A stretch of DNA of 64,000 bases. Origin: Cladopsammia gracilis. Taxonomy: Eukaryota; Cnidaria; Anthozoa; Scleractinia; Dendrophylliidae. Shown here piece after piece: positions 11,269-23,210 of this stretch. The stretch covers positions 920,001 through 984,000 of the forward strand of contig JAJGOT010000322.1 of assembly GCA_022457155.1 (NCBI GenBank), given 5' to 3'. The notes beneath the pieces are model-generated. The model did not search any database, was not told the origin of the DNA, and worked only from the letters and a program-made list of their open reading frames with translations. Positions within the stretch are counted from its first letter, which is position 1, and each line of letters begins with the position of its first letter. Position numbers and translations under genes: made by a program.

Positions 11269-12736
11269 TTGAATCTGTGTCTTTGAGTCTAGCAAACCAA
11301 ACTGTTAGTTAACAACTTAATAGATATTTTATGATTTAAAATTGATTTATATTTTTAATAAAATGAAGTATAACTGTATTGAATTTGAACTAATTTTATT
11401 ATAAAGTACTATTAAAGCACTTTAGCCACATCTGCATGCAGGTAATGCTTTTGGTAATGGTGGATATAAAGGAAAATTGAAGGCAAGAGAAGGGCTAGAG
11501 CAAGGGATTGGTGAAGAAGACAAAATTGTGACTAAGTGGGGAGGGGTAGCAAGGAGAGCTGCCTTTTGCCTGTCCTTTTGCTCCAGACCCAAAAGTCAAT
11601 TGCTGAGGAGGTTTATCAAGTGTTTTGTATAATAAAATGCTTTTTAATTAGCTGCTTAAATAAAATCTTAATATTTTATTTATTTTAATTGTATTAATTT
11701 GAATCTTTCTCTACAATTTTATTTTTTATGAAGCAAACTAAACAGAGAAAAGGTGAAGTGTTTATTTTTAGTTTTGTTTTCAACAATCATTGCCCTTTAA
11801 AAGTGAATTTTAATTCTTGTTACAGAAGAAAAAATAAAACCAAGTATGCTTTTAAGATTACTCGAACATACTGACCACTGTTTGATGTCAGGAAGTTGCA
11901 AAGTTGTGAAACAATCATGGTCATTTACCATGTATGCACATTTTCAAGTTGAATGATTTTGTAAGTCATATCAGACCTTTAAACTAGAGTTTTGTCAAGT
12001 AACCTTCCAAGTGTAAAACTGTTAATTCTGTAAAACTGGTTGTGAACAAATGGTTGAGCTGAAGCCCCTCCTTATTGAAGCCCCCCTTTCAGCAAAACAT
12101 AGTAAGTCAAGATTACAATGTAAGAACAACAACTTTATTTAAGAAAACAAAACAATATTAACAATACATGTATTTGCCAACAGCAAACTAGCTAATGAAG
12201 CGATTCAAGGCAGGGGAAAATTAGTATAATAGGATTTTGGTGCCAACATGTTGGTGGTTTTATAATATTGGTTAAAAATATAGATCCAATCAGACCAAAG
12301 GATCCCACATCTAAAAAAAAATACAGATCTGTTGGCCCAACTGGATCTCTTATTTAACTTACATGAAGTGAAAAATGTTGAGATCTGACATAAGGCAGTT
12401 ATGCACCCAGCACTTCAATTATAAGGATGTCAAAGTTACTTTTAAAAACAAATGATTGAAATCCATTGCATGCAAACTGCAGATAAGCCATAAGAAGTTT
12501 CCTGGGTCATCTGCTCAGTGAATTGAACGCAAGCATAGAAGTGTGTGGTTTTTGGTTGGTTTTTGTATGACAAACTTGAAATTTGTTACCAGAACTTTTC
12601 ACATTTCTTTCCCTTTGTCTCTCTATAACCTTTCCTCAGATGACTGATTGTAATGTGACCATTTATACATATATGTAGACATTTACAGTACAATTTTGTC
12701 TAATGAAAGGTGATCGTAAATACAGCTTTGGTTCAA

Positions 12737-12846
12737 TAGGCCATTTGCACGATGATGTCATTTGACTACTACTACTACCAGGAAAAGCGAAATGAATGCT
12801 GGTAGTAGTAGTAGTAGTCAAATTACATCATCGTGCAAATGGCCTA
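12737..12846. repeat. short MITE of the aggccatttgcacgatga family
   Basis: A 110-bp palindrome with ends taggccatttgcacgatga and tcatcgtgcaaatggccta and inner (tac)n/(gta)n arms. Longer members occur at 19050-19235, 48283-48468 and 63763-63948. Confidence 0.85.
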
Positions 12847-13120
12847 TTAAGTAAGCGATAGGTTCGGTTTAGTGCGGTTTTCAATGGAATGTCAAATGAA
12901 ATTTTTCAACTGCTTTGTTTTGCTTTGCTATACTTTTTGATTGTCTAAAAAATCTTGTGTGGCTTTATTAACCAATGCACTGGTGATATGCTTTGAATAC
13001 CAATACTTTCATTGGATTGTTTGCGTCTGTTGTGGTTGCCGTGGCCAGAGTCAGTCATCATTTTGGTTTTTTGACACTCAACTGAAAACTGCCCTTTTGT
13101 TTGCCAATTGTACATATATA

Positions 13121-13249
13121 TCTTATTGACCAAACGCGAGGGCCATACTGGGAGAATATCAACCTGCCCGCCTGAGGTCTTTTCGTACAGAAAAGACCGA
13201 GGGTCGATATTCTTTCAGTATGGTCCCGAGCAAGCTTTGTTAATAAGAG
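13121..13249. repeat. foldback repeat
   Basis: tcttattgaccaaacgcgag and gagggccatactgggagaat pair imperfectly with attctttcagtatggtcccg and tttgttaataaga. Probable MITE, diverged. Confidence 0.5.
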
Positions 13250-13611
13250 ATTTATTACACGACTCCTGCTGGTGGGAGGATCGCACAGGATCATTGAAGA
13301 CAATGTCCGGTCCAATACTTAGAGAATATTGGACCGGCAATCGAGCATTCTGATTGGTTGGTTTTAGTTATTGGCCCTCTGACTGTCTTAGTCGTGTAAT
13401 AATAGCTCATACAAAACTGAATTTTGCTTTGAAAAAAAAAAATTGATTGAAAGTGTTATCTACACTGATGTAAATGACCAATTAAAGATCTGCCTTAAAA
13501 GTTTGATAACATAATTTTATGTGATCTGCACATTGTTTTTGATAGTGTTGAATCTGTTTTTATCAAGCACATAAAATGTTCACACTGTTACCATCTCCTA
13601 ATCAGTTTCTC

Positions 13612-15486
13612 TTACATGTCCAAACTGTCCAACATTTTTATCAGCTTTTCTTTCAGTAGCACAAACTTGGAATGCCTGTTCCTTGTCAGTTTGCTGATTT
13701 TTGGGTGATATCCACGTTTCGCTTCTTTATTCCTTTCTCCTTGCTCTTCCTTTTCACGTTCCTCTTCTTCCTCCTTCTCTTCCTCTTTTCTTTCTTCCTC
13801 CTCTTCATTCTCCTCCTTTTCACGTTCCTCTTCTTCCTCCTTCTCTTCCTCTTTTCTGTCATCCTCCTCTTCATTCCCCTTCTTTTCACCTTCTTCGTCC
13901 TCTTCCTTCTCCTCTTTCTCACCTTCCTCCTCTTCTTCCTTTTCTTGTTCTTCTCCTTCCTCCTCTTCTTCCTTGTCTTGTTTTTCTCCTTCCTCCTCTT
14001 CTTCCTTGTCTTGTTCTTCTCCTTCCTCCTCTTCTTCCTTGTCTTGTTCTTCTCCTTCCTCCTCTTCTTCCTTTTCTTGTTCTTCTCCTTTCTCCTCTTC
14101 TTTTTCTTCCTCTTCACCCTCCTGCTCTTCCTCCTCCTCCTCTTTTTCGCCTTTTTTCTCCTCCTGTTCCTCTTCTTTCTCACCAGCCTCCTCCTCTTCT
14201 TCTTCCTCCTGCTCTCCCTTCTCTTCCTCCTCCTGCTCTTCCTCCTCTCCCTCTTCCTCTTCCTTTTCCTCCTCCTCTTCTCCTTCCTCCTCTTCTTCTT
14301 CTTCCTCCTCTTTGCCAGCTTCTTCTTCCTTCTCCTCTTCCTCTTCCCCCTCTTCCTCCTCTTCTTCCTCTTCGTTTTCACCTGCCTCTTCCTCCTTCTC
14401 CTCTTCTTTCTCACCCTCCTCTATTTCCTGTTCTTCCTCCTCTTCGCCCTTTTCAACCTCTTCCTCTTCTTGTTCCTTGCCTTCTTCTATTTCCTTTTCT
14501 TCTTCCTCTTCACCTTGTTCAATCTCTTGCTCTTCAATTTTTTTACCCTCTTCTATTTCCTCTTCCTCTTCTTTTTTGCCTTGTTCTACTTCTTCACTTT
14601 CCTCTTTATCTCCCTCCTCTATTTCTTGTTCTTCTTCCTTTTTACCAGCTTCCTCCTCCTCTTTTTCCTCCTTTTCTCCCTCTTCTTCTTCCTCCTCTTC
14701 CTCTTTTTCTCCCTCTTCCTCCGCCTCCTCCTCCTCCTTCTCACCTTGCTCTTCTTCTTCCTCCTCGTCCTTTTCACCTTCCTCTTCCTCCTGCTCCTCT
14801 GCGTTTTCGCCTTCTTTCTCCTCCTCCTCTTCTTCTTCTTCACCAGCTTCTTCCTCCTCCTCTTCTTCTTCTTCACCAGCTTCCTCCTCCTCCTCTTCTT
14901 CTTCTTTTCCTTCTTCTTCTTCCTCCTCTTCCTCCTCTTTGCCCTCTTTCTCCTCCTCCTCTTCCTCTTCCTCCCCTTCCTTTTTTTCTTCCTCCTCTTC
15001 TTCTTCACCTTCTTTCTTTTCTTCTTTCTCTTCTTCCTCGCCCTCCTTTTCTTCCTCCTCTTCTGCTTCTTCACCCTCCTTCTCCTCCACCTCTTCTCCA
15101 CTCTCTCCTTCTTTCCCTTCCTCCTCCTCTTCTTCCTCGCCTTCTTTTTTTTCTTTCTCTTCCTCCTTCTCTCCTTCCTCCTCCTCCTCTTCTTCCTTTT
15201 CAGCCGACTCTTCCTCTTTCTCTTCTTCTTTTTCGCCTTCTTCCTCTTCTTTTTCTTCCTCAGACTTGCCTCCCTCATCCCTAAGCCTCTCAAGTCGTTG
15301 GTCTTCAACAATCAATTGTAGTAGCTTATAATCTGACTGCGACAGAGGCAATTTCTTATTTGAGGTATAACTACGGTGGTAAACATTCCTCATCAGCGGA
15401 CTGTAGTGTCCCCTTTTGCGCAGTGGGCTGCTAGTTTCCTCCTCATAACGTCTGGAATAACCTTGGATAAATAACAAAATCTGCAA
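13612..15486 (-). CDS. glutamate-rich low-complexity protein, 5' end uncertain
   Basis: One minus-strand frame stays open for 624 codons. The first about 75 residues are ordinary sequence (RRYEEETSSPLRKRGHY, KLPLSQSDYKLLQLIVEDQR). About 500 residues of Glu with Lys, Gly and Ala follow, then an ordinary basic tail (KRGYHPKISKLTRNRHSKFV, ending LDSLDM and TAA). The ordinary ends in the same frame as the acidic core argue that this frame is the coding one. Part of the core is an 11-residue repeat (EGEEQDKEEEE) encoded by 33-bp tandem units around 13905-14090. No signal peptide is visible. Good acceptor-like sites (acattgcag, ttatccaag) just inside or before the ATG suggest that an upstream exon exists and that this ATG may be intronic. 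Dibasic sites at both ends recall granin-like or biomineral matrix proteins, but there is no motif to support either. Function unknown. Confidence 0.55.
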   Translation of the reverse strand: MQILLFIQGYSRRYEEETSSPLRKRGHYSPLMRNVYHRSYTSNKKLPLSQSDYKLLQLIVEDQRLERLRDEGGKSEEEKEEEEGEKEEEKEEESAEKEEEEEEEGEKEEEKEKKEGEEEEEEEGKEGESGEEVEEKEGEEAEEEEEKEGEEEEKEEKKEGEEEEEEEKKEGEEEEEEEEKEGKEEEEEEEEEGKEEEEEEEEAGEEEEEEEEEAGEEEEEEEEKEGENAEEQEEEEGEKDEEEEEEQGEKEEEEAEEEGEKEEEEEEEEGEKEEKEEEEAGKKEEEQEIEEGDKEESEEVEQGKKEEEEEIEEGKKIEEQEIEQGEEEEEKEIEEGKEQEEEEVEKGEEEEEQEIEEGEKEEEKEEEAGENEEEEEEEEGEEEEEKEEEAGKEEEEEEEEEGEEEEEKEEEEGEEEEQEEEEKGEQEEEEEEEAGEKEEEQEEKKGEKEEEEEEQEGEEEEKEEEKGEEQEKEEEEEGEEQDKEEEEEGEEQDKEEEEEGEKQDKEEEEEGEEQEKEEEEEGEKEEKEEDEEGEKKGNEEEDDRKEEEKEEEEEREKEENEEEEERKEEEKEEEEEREKEEQGERNKEAKRGYHPKISKLTRNRHSKFVLLKEKLIKMLDSLDM

Positions 15487-15562
15487 TGTGTAGACTTGCT
15501 AAAACAAAGTAATGCCCTTTGCTTGGATAGTTTGTGTGCATGTTTGGGGAGGGGAATCCCTT

Positions 15563-15742
15563 AGCCTGTTCCAGGCTCCGAGATAGTGGGGAACGCGCGA
15601 AGTAAAAAAAAAAATAGGGAAAAATCGCGGGGGAACTGGGAGAGGGAGGTCGGCGGCCTCCCTCGCCCCAGTTCCCCCGCGGTTTTTTTTACTTTTTTTT
15701 ACTTCGCGCGTTCCCCACTATCTCGGAGCCTGGAACAGGCTA
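15563..15742. repeat. palindromic MITE with 9-10-bp target duplication
   Basis: Arms of about 85 bp begin agcctgttccaggctccgag and end with the complement. The flanks ggaatccctt occur on both sides (15553-15562 and 15743-15752). A 9-10-bp duplication fits Mutator-like insertion better than Tc1 or hAT. Confidence 0.8.
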
Positions 15743-17280
15743 GGAATCCCTTTTCGGGAATAGATTAAATTTAAAGCACCGAAACATGTTTTAGAGTAAG
15801 CATTTTTTAACAAAACACATTTACCTTTAACACGTTTGCTATATTGTACACATTAGTTGAGTTGTTAATTTCGAAACACGTTTCATGCCATGTTCTATAA
15901 TTTGTCATTTATGAGTAAAATCTTCCAAGTACTGTAAGTTTTCAATTTACAAATATTAGAAAATTTCAATTTTACTGAAATTATTTAACACTGGATTCCC
16001 ATACAAACACTATTTGGCGGAACGTTTGCCCAGATTATACCCATCATCCCCCATCAAGCACGAAGTCCCAACAGTTTGATCTTCTTGATTCCTTCATGTT
16101 CTTTCAGCTGAATATTTCAGTGGCAGAAATTTTCAGAAAAAAAAATAATTTTATCCCCCGAATTTACTCTCTGCTTTCACCGTTCCGAAACCAAGCCGAA
16201 CTTATTTCGTATCCAAAACGGCATTTTTTATCCCTCCGATGTCACGAAAGTTTGAGGCTTCATTTTACTTAAGAAAACAATTTATTACTATAGTCTTAGA
16301 TGACTAAGCCCGTTCGAAAAGATGTTTCTCCGAAACGATTCATTGGTTGCTTACCTAACTTGGAAAAACTCTGTGTTTGTTTTTCTAATCAATTTCCCAT
16401 AGCAGTCCCGTTGAACAAAACTAAGCTCTGAAAATATCAATTTTTTTATATTGATAGAAATACACGTGAAGTTGTGTAATACCGCTGAGTGACGAGTGAA
16501 AATTAATGCCCAGCCGTATTAATACACAACTTTTCACGAGTGATTTCTCAAGCGGCGAGTGCAATTTGAGAACTTTCAAAACATCACGAGTGCCCATAAA
16601 TCACGAAATGCACGTGTAGTTCATACGATTTCTTGTTTATAATACTCTCAACAAAATTTTGGTGAGGCCGTCACGGTACACTGCGAGCCCTAGTGAACAC
16701 GAAACGCTTCAATGGTTTCCAAGATGCTCACATGTTTTATTTTTAACCAATCAGAATAACAACCTTTTGACAGATAAACCATGCGTGAAATCAAACCATT
16801 GATCACATTATTTTAAAAAATATTTAAGCTTGAACTTGTCGAACTTCCAAGCTTTTGAAAGAAAGCGTAAAAGGTTCGCATTCCGTATTGCACTTTATAA
16901 CCTAATTTGCACTCTATAATCTATTTATGCATTCGTCATTGACCAATCAGAAACTGTATATTTTGTTGAGTATTTAACAACTATTCCGCCGGGAGTTTCA
17001 GTAGCCAATCAGAGCGCGCCAACAATGCTATCCACTGTTTCAGTATATACTAAATTATAATATACCCTATAAGATAATACGGAGCTCCCTAGGGGCGAGA
17101 AAATATGCGAGTGTCCGCACGTATTATCTTTTAAACCATCGAATAAGGGATTTATTATTCGATAGAAATTCATTTTATTATAGCTTCTGTGTCTTTGAAC
17201 CGGAACTCTTAGATGTACTACGACCATTTACTGTATAATAATACGCTCGGATATTTTGCGTGTTCTCTTTTTCTTAGGCC

Positions 17281-17432
17281 TGGTCGCACTACAGTCAAAA
17301 ACAGAACTTAGCCCGTGCAAAATGACATAAAAACAAAAACATTCCACAAAAAGCGTGTCCCACCGAAGCGGTTTCTTTTGTTTTCCTCGATTTTTGCACG
17401 GGCTAATTTTTGTTTTTGACTGTAATGCGACC
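17281..17432. repeat. foldback element with ggtcgcactacagtc ends
   Basis: Left arm: ggtcgcactacagtcaaaaa, then ttagcccgtgcaaaa. Right arm: ttttgcacgggctaa, then gactgtaatgcgacc. It directly abuts the element that begins at 17434. Confidence 0.75.
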
Positions 17433-17433
17433 T

Positions 17434-18994
17434 GGCGTGCGTTTCTCAAAAGTCCCGAAAACTTTTCGGACCCGAAAAGCTGTGTTAGGTGCAAAATGTT
17501 TACCAATAAAGATTCGGTTTTTGTTGATTTTGAAAGCTAAGCAATAAAATCTTACGTTTACTACACAACTTTAGCTGATTTGTGGGTTAAAAACGTCAAC
17601 GCCAAATGGTCAGCATTAGATTCCATCCGCCAACACATCCTCGGACACTGAATGAGAATTATATAACGTAATGTCGACACTAAAACATCTAAAATCCCCA
17701 CTCAGGATTGAACCTGTGACCTCGGGTTAACGCTCGTTAACATCTCCTAAAGGGACCTTGGACACCTTATGAGGTTTTACACAACATAGTATTTTTTATA
17801 GTTATACCGTAGTACTGACGTACACGAGAACAGAACCCCATTTTATTGGGCAGAGAACTGAGAGAACAGAGATTCGGTTAAGCAAAGAGTAGCGTTTTGG
17901 GGTTTAGCATTGATCTACAGTGTTTAGGGCTAAGCACTGAATAGAAAACGGTTAGCTTTCATTTATTGTTATGGGTAACTCTATAAATATGTTAAAAATT
18001 ACATCTCCCGGCAGCTAATCCACGTTGGTATAGTGGATAAGGATATTAGTTATGAAGCAAACGACTCGGGTTCGAGGCATACACTTTACTGATCTTTTTT
18101 TCTAATTTTACTCTAAGTGTGAAATAGGTTTTACTTCATGTAACTTAAAGTGAAAAGGAAAGGTCCGTTTGAGGGATGTTAACGAGTGTTAACCGTGACC
18201 TCGGCTAGGCTTAGGCTTTCATAGCCTACCGCACCAGAGTACCAGCTAGCTTCTCGGGTTGGTTAGGCCTAAACTCAACCGAAAGCTAACCAGTTACTCC
18301 GTTATATAAGCCTCAATAAGGCGTCCGTGGTGGTGTTGGTGGATGGAATCTCATGTTAACACTAAAAAAATTCTTGGTTTGCACATGACGTCATAAAAAT
18401 TAAAAAATCTAAACTTAACATCCTGCAAAGCTGTTTCTAACATGGCATGTAGATACCAGTGTTACAATCCTTCACAAAAAGTTTCAGGTTTTAACGATGT
18501 TTTGCTTCCGATTTGTAAAGGTTTTAAATGTGTCACGCAATTCGTCACGCCATTTCAGATAAGCCGTGAAAATAATCAAAATTGAACCAGTTGAAAGTTA
18601 TTTTTGCATTATAGATGTTTATAAGCCGATTTATTGTAACTTATAGTGAATCCAATCTTTTGTGATGAGATTTTTTGCGTAATTATGACTTTGAAGTTTT
18701 GGCCGCCACGTTGGTGTACCAAGTGGTACACCAATTCAAGATGGCAACTCCATACACTTTCACTAAAAATGTCTAATACTCGTTCGCCTATAACTCTTGA
18801 ACCAAATGCTCTGTCAGTTCAAAATTTGGCCCAGATGTGTAGTTTTAAACTGTCTACAATTCCATAAACATTTTGGAATCGAAATCTGTTTTTTTAATGC
18901 TTCTGAATTTTGATATGACAGGATATGACGTAAGTGCAAGCCAAGAATAGCTTTCGGGACCGAAAGACATCGGGAGTTTCGAGAAACGCACGCC
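17434..18994. repeat. MITE (aagtcccgaaaacttttcgg family) enlarged by nested insertion
   Basis: Its ends (gcgtgcgtttctcaaaagtc and cgggagtttcgagaaacgc) and inner text match the 250-bp element at 44771-45020. After aacgtcaacgcc it diverges and is filled by about 1.3 kb of other sequence. That filling includes an inverted-repeat element at about 17616-18353 (ttagattccatccgccaaca and complement). Confidence 0.65.
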
Positions 18995-19049
18995 TGGCCC
19001 TTATTAGGTAAAATGACGTCACAGTCGAATAATAAACGGCGAGAAACAA

Positions 19050-19235
19050 TAGGCCATTTGCACGATGACGTCATTTGACTACTACTACCAGAATCCTTCA
19101 GTTTTTTGTTTTGTAGTGCAAATTAGGGCTATTGTTATTTAAACCGCACTGGGATTACAAAATTTAAATAAGAAAGGAAAAACGAAATGAATTCTGGTAG
19201 TAGTAGTCAATTGACGTCATCGTGCAAATGGCCTA
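19050..19235 (-). repeat. MITE of the aggccatttgcacgatga family
   Basis: A 186-bp element with the same ends as at 12737 and 48283. Its interior (caaattagggctattgttat) is the reverse complement of that at 48283-48468, so the two copies are inserted in opposite orientation. Confidence 0.85.
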
Positions 19236-20745
19236 TTTATGACAACTCCACCACACCATAACATAAATTTCTACTATTTTGAAATGTTCAGCTACCGAAT
19301 GCTAATACATCAAACTTTGTTTGTTTACACAAATCTCATGGGCCTTTAAAGTAATGCGAGCAAGGAAAACGATGTGCAAGAAAATGGACGCTCATACGCA
19401 AATCTCATGGGCCCCTAAAATAATGCAAGAAAGTAAAACGACGGTTTACCTCGGTGTAAAAACCTGTGACTTTTTTTCTTTGTTTTCTACCTTTGTTGTC
19501 TTGCACTCTATTGTTTCATTACCTTCTGTTTTCTTTGTTTTACGTCACTCGTGAGTTGGCAGGTTTTTACACCGATGATGAGCCAAAACGACGCTTGTTG
19601 TAAAAGTTGCTCGTAAACATTTCAACTGTTGACTACTTGTTTGTAAACGAATCGGAAATGAATAGCTGTACAATTTTTATATTTCATTTCCCGTTTAGAA
19701 AATCAGCTGTGGACGTTTTCGTTTTGTTATCTTCTAAGTTTCGCTTGTTTGAAAACTTTAACAAGACACTGAACGCAGTTGTGTTCAAGATGCAGTCATG
19801 TCGCGCTTGACTGCATGAGTTAGCTTTCATCAAGCACGCCTTACCCTACCCCTCCACAGAAACAATGAGCATTTTTATCACCACTCCTCAGCCCAGCCTC
19901 AATGAACCATAAAGTTTCTTTGGCACACCCTTAGAAACTGGTGTAAACGCCTCGAAATAGAGTTACAAAACAGACTGGTCGCTCATAGCTAATTACAATT
20001 TGCTGGTGTTAAAGCCCTGCCAAATTTCTGTGTTTTAAGATTCTTTTAAGCAGATGTCTGCATTTATACAGTGGTATGATTCGGCTTTGTGCTGCGTTTT
20101 TTGGTTGAGCGATCGAGCATAAGGAAGACGCCTGCTATGAAATACAAAAGTTTCCCTATGCTATATTTGCAGCAAATTATAAATTCAGTCTCCCATTTTA
20201 CGAAAATAATTCGAGAAAGCGATCTCGTCCAAACGTTTACGAAGTAGAAAGGCACATTGAAAATTTATGGTAATCAAAATGTGTATTCATTAAGAATCAA
20301 TTTAGCGTCAAGAAATAAAATCGATGTTTTCATTGAAAAAAATCTCAGTCAATTTAATTTGTTCAAACAAGTAAAATATCCCGCTTAAGACCACTTCGGG
20401 TGCAAAAAGGTATTCCACTTCACAAGAAATCTCTTAAACTGCTATCTTTTACTCGGAGATATTTTCACTATTTTTTCAAACATTTTTTTTACCAATTTTG
20501 CAAACACTTCAAAATTGCAAGGATAGAGGCTTTCGCCTCCTATCGAATAGCATTTGTTTTGCTCAAAAACTGGTGCCGAATTTTGTTATTTACTATTATT
20601 TTCCAATATTTTCAGGTATCTTTTGGTAATTTGTTTACTTCGTTGCAGAGGTCGATTTGGGGCGTAACTTAAATCGCCTCAAAATAGGGAAGGATAGCCT
20701 TAAAATTCAATCTAAAGCGGTAAAAATAAAAAAAAAAACGCTTAC

Positions 20746-20824
20746 CAGCTCTGTTTCTTGGAAAAGCGTCGACTATTGCAAAGCAGACGATGAGCAAAAT
20801 CCCAAATCCAATAAGGCGATTCAT
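20746..20824 (-). CDS. candidate first exon of a small secreted protein
   Basis: On the minus strand an ATG at 20824 begins a typical signal peptide: a short basic N-region (MNR), then a hydrophobic core (LIGFGILLIVCFAIVDA) and a likely cleavage before FPRNRAG. The frame then meets a good donor (CTG|gtaagc). About 95 bp upstream on the same strand is aataaaag, a possible TATA-like element. A phase-compatible acceptor after a 75-80-nt intron would give TPQIDLCNEVNKLPKDT and a stop, but its pyrimidine tract is weak, so I do not call exon 2. If the donor were not used, the text would read AGKR, an amidation-type site, followed by unconvincing sequence. Function unknown. Confidence 0.4.
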
Positions 20825-22649
20825 CTTGGAGCAAGCTAAAATGTTCACTGCACTTGACCGAAGTAGTTGACTCTGTCCCGACGCTGCGAAAATAATTATT
20901 GAATCATTCTGCAGTGTTCTTTTATTGCAAATACTTGCATATTCTATGACATGGCTGGAAACGGCGTCTATTGTTTGAAAGGGCGTTACGGGCGAACAAT
21001 AAAGAAACATGCCGAATTTTGCCAAAATACTAAAAGGATCAATTTAAAAGACCTCTTTTTACTTGGGCAGGCATGCATAAAAAACTTAGACAAAACTATG
21101 GCTTCCTGTGTGTTACACAATGAATCGCTTACACGAATTTTCCGAAAGTTCATTTTAGAACTTTGTACAATAAAGCTAAAAGAGTTTCCGTTTTGGATTG
21201 TGGAAAGCTTTAAGCTGCGTGTGCTTGCTAAATGTACGAAATAACTTGTTTTCACGCATGAAAAATCTTTAAAATCCTGGAATAAATGACCCGTAAAAAT
21301 TCAAGGCTTGTGTTTTTACGCTGCTTGCTTTTAGAGATGATTATATTTAAATCTCTGAAATGTCTGGTTATTCAGTCGCTTTTAGAGATAACAATCTTGT
21401 AGAAAGAGATTGAAAGCGTTTTTGACCTACTCCGTTTGTATTTCGTTATTAAAGTTTTCCCCAGTTTTTTTTTTTTAACAGAATAAAAAGATTGTCAAAA
21501 CTCCTGCAATGTGGAGGGTGTTGTTCTAGAACAGTTATGTATGTTGGGATCCGTTTGGTCAACCGAGACGGTGCTTTGAAAGTGGGTACAAAGTTTAAAA
21601 ATAATTGTTTTTATTTTGGTCCACGGTGCAAGGCTGTCTTCCACTACTGTGAGATTGAGCTGTATTGGTGGGAGTAAAACGTTTTAAAAGCTAAGAGTGT
21701 GTACAGTCTTCAGATATTCCTTCGTTTTTCATTCGGCCAGTTTTCATGAAAATATATTCAACGCCTCCCGTCCTAGTAAACAATCTACTTCTCGCGCAAT
21801 AATTAGTAATCTGAAAATAACTGAGGGTAGTAAAAACTAAAAACTATTCTAATACTATTCCAATACTGTTCGTGTGAAGCGAAATTTTATTTCCTGTGAT
21901 GAATAAGAATTACACACGCGCGCATAACGCTCATCGCTACAAAATTTTCATCCATGGAGGCATTTTTTCTGCATGGACACGTTCAGTGTTTTAAATTAAA
22001 AAGACGCCGCATACAAATGATACGAGGTTTAATTCATCTTTTATAGTTTTTGAGTTCAGTCATCCATGATAAAGCGGCGTCATGGAAGAAAGTACTTAAG
22101 TCTTGGCGTCGTTGGATACTGTCCGGTTTTTAAGCAAGAATTAAATCAGGTATTAAGTAATTACTGTCGAAGGGAGCTGCAATATGGAAAATCATGTGTC
22201 ACAGAATCAGTAAGGGAGCCCTTCGCTTTTGAATCTTTTTTTCTGGTTACCGAAAATTCTGGGTCTGGTTTAAAAATAGATCATACTTGTTTTCAAACAT
22301 TGTGCATATACATCAATTTAGCACCTAATCGCGTCCTTTGACTAAATGCACAACTAATAAAAAAGGAAAGAAGTGCAAAGTCATATAGAGAAACCAACGC
22401 TTCTATGAGAAAAATTGCGGTATGTTTTCATTGTGATTGCACAAACAATAAAACTGAAAAAGACCAAAAATAAATGGACACGCCAAATGTTTTCAATATT
22501 TATATTTTGGGGGCAAAAATTCACTTAAATCACACGATCCTATAGTTTCATTATCTTGATACAAGATTTTTTAATCAAACAGAACACTCATTTCGTATTA
22601 TATATGCAGCGCACGCGTGCGAGTTGCAAAGTTGGAAACTTGGATTTTA

Positions 22650-23194
22650 GGGCCTGTTTATATGGTCTCGGGTACCCGAGACAACCCTCCCCCCCCCCGA
22701 GACAACTTTCCGAGCGTTTATATGAGAAATGTTGTCCCTGCTGACCGAGTTAAAAGTTGACCCTACTTAAATATTCACAACGCTGCGTAAATATTCAAAT
22801 CTAAATACAGCTATCGTATACCTGTTCGTTTGATTTTCTTTCATTTGTTCGATCACTGTGGGCTTTGCTGATTTACATTTTACTTTTTAACGCGAATTTG
22901 TGTCCTTAAACCTAAAATCTTAGCTTTTCGTGACATGCAGGACATCGTGAGTTGTCCCGGGTAGGCGAGACAAAGTGTTTATATGAGAAAAAGTTGTCCC
23001 GCCTGCCAGGGTTACCCTACCTGCCGAGGCGAGACAACTCGCCCAACCGAGTTGTCTCGCCCCCCCGAGACGAGTTACGATTCTCATGTAAACGGTTGGT
23101 TGAATTTTTCAAAGAAATGAGTGAAAAGTTAGCTTGCCCAGGGTAACTCGGGGGGAGGGTTGTCTCGGGTACCCGAGACTATATAAACAGGCCC
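22650..23194. repeat. Harbinger-like MITE with TTA target duplication
   Basis: The 40-bp terminal inverted repeats (gggcctgtttatatggtctc, then gggtacccgagacaaccctc) match with one mismatch. TTA flanks both sides, the 3-bp target duplication typical of PIF/Harbinger elements. The interior is rich in cccgagacaac and complement, and repeats tttatatgagaaa. Confidence 0.8.
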
Positions 23195-23210
23195 TTAGTT
23201 GTGGACTGGT

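Larger units (their letters stand above)
10814..13611. other. intergenic, no gene recognised
   Basis: AT-rich DNA between the UFSP1 stop and the glutamate-rich ORF stop. Besides the MITE at 12737-12846 and the foldback at 13121-13249 I see no conserved coding segment, only short unsupported ORFs. Confidence 0.6.
15487..20745. other. repeat-rich intergenic region, no gene recognised
   Basis: It holds the foldbacks listed separately and diverged repeats around 16430-16640 (cacgag/ctcgtg motifs). A nearly duplicated phrase caaatctcatgggcc occurs at about 19331 and 19399. An inverted pair ggtgtaaaaacctg/caggtttttacacc lies at about 19453 and 19561. No conserved coding segment was found. Confidence 0.5.

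Noticed and set aside
13672..15331. Long plus-strand frames (Leu/Phe-rich, Pro/Leu-rich, Ser-rich) over the acidic ORF
   Set aside because: Complement of a purine-rich repeat. None has ordinary sequence at both ends or a plausible start context.
16430..16640. Regulatory cluster of cacgag/ctcgtg motifs
   Set aside because: Imperfect repeated motifs suggest an old repeat; nothing links them to a gene.
18018..18077. tRNA gene (tggtatagtgg A box and gggttcgagg B box)
   Set aside because: No matching 3' acceptor stem after the B box, and the anticodon arm does not fold well. More likely a tRNA-derived repeat fragment inside the nested element.
20669..20824. Amidated neuropeptide precursor read through the AGKR site
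   Set aside because: Only one such site, and the downstream residues are poly-Phe/Tyr from an A-rich stretch. The donor at this exact place is the better explanation.
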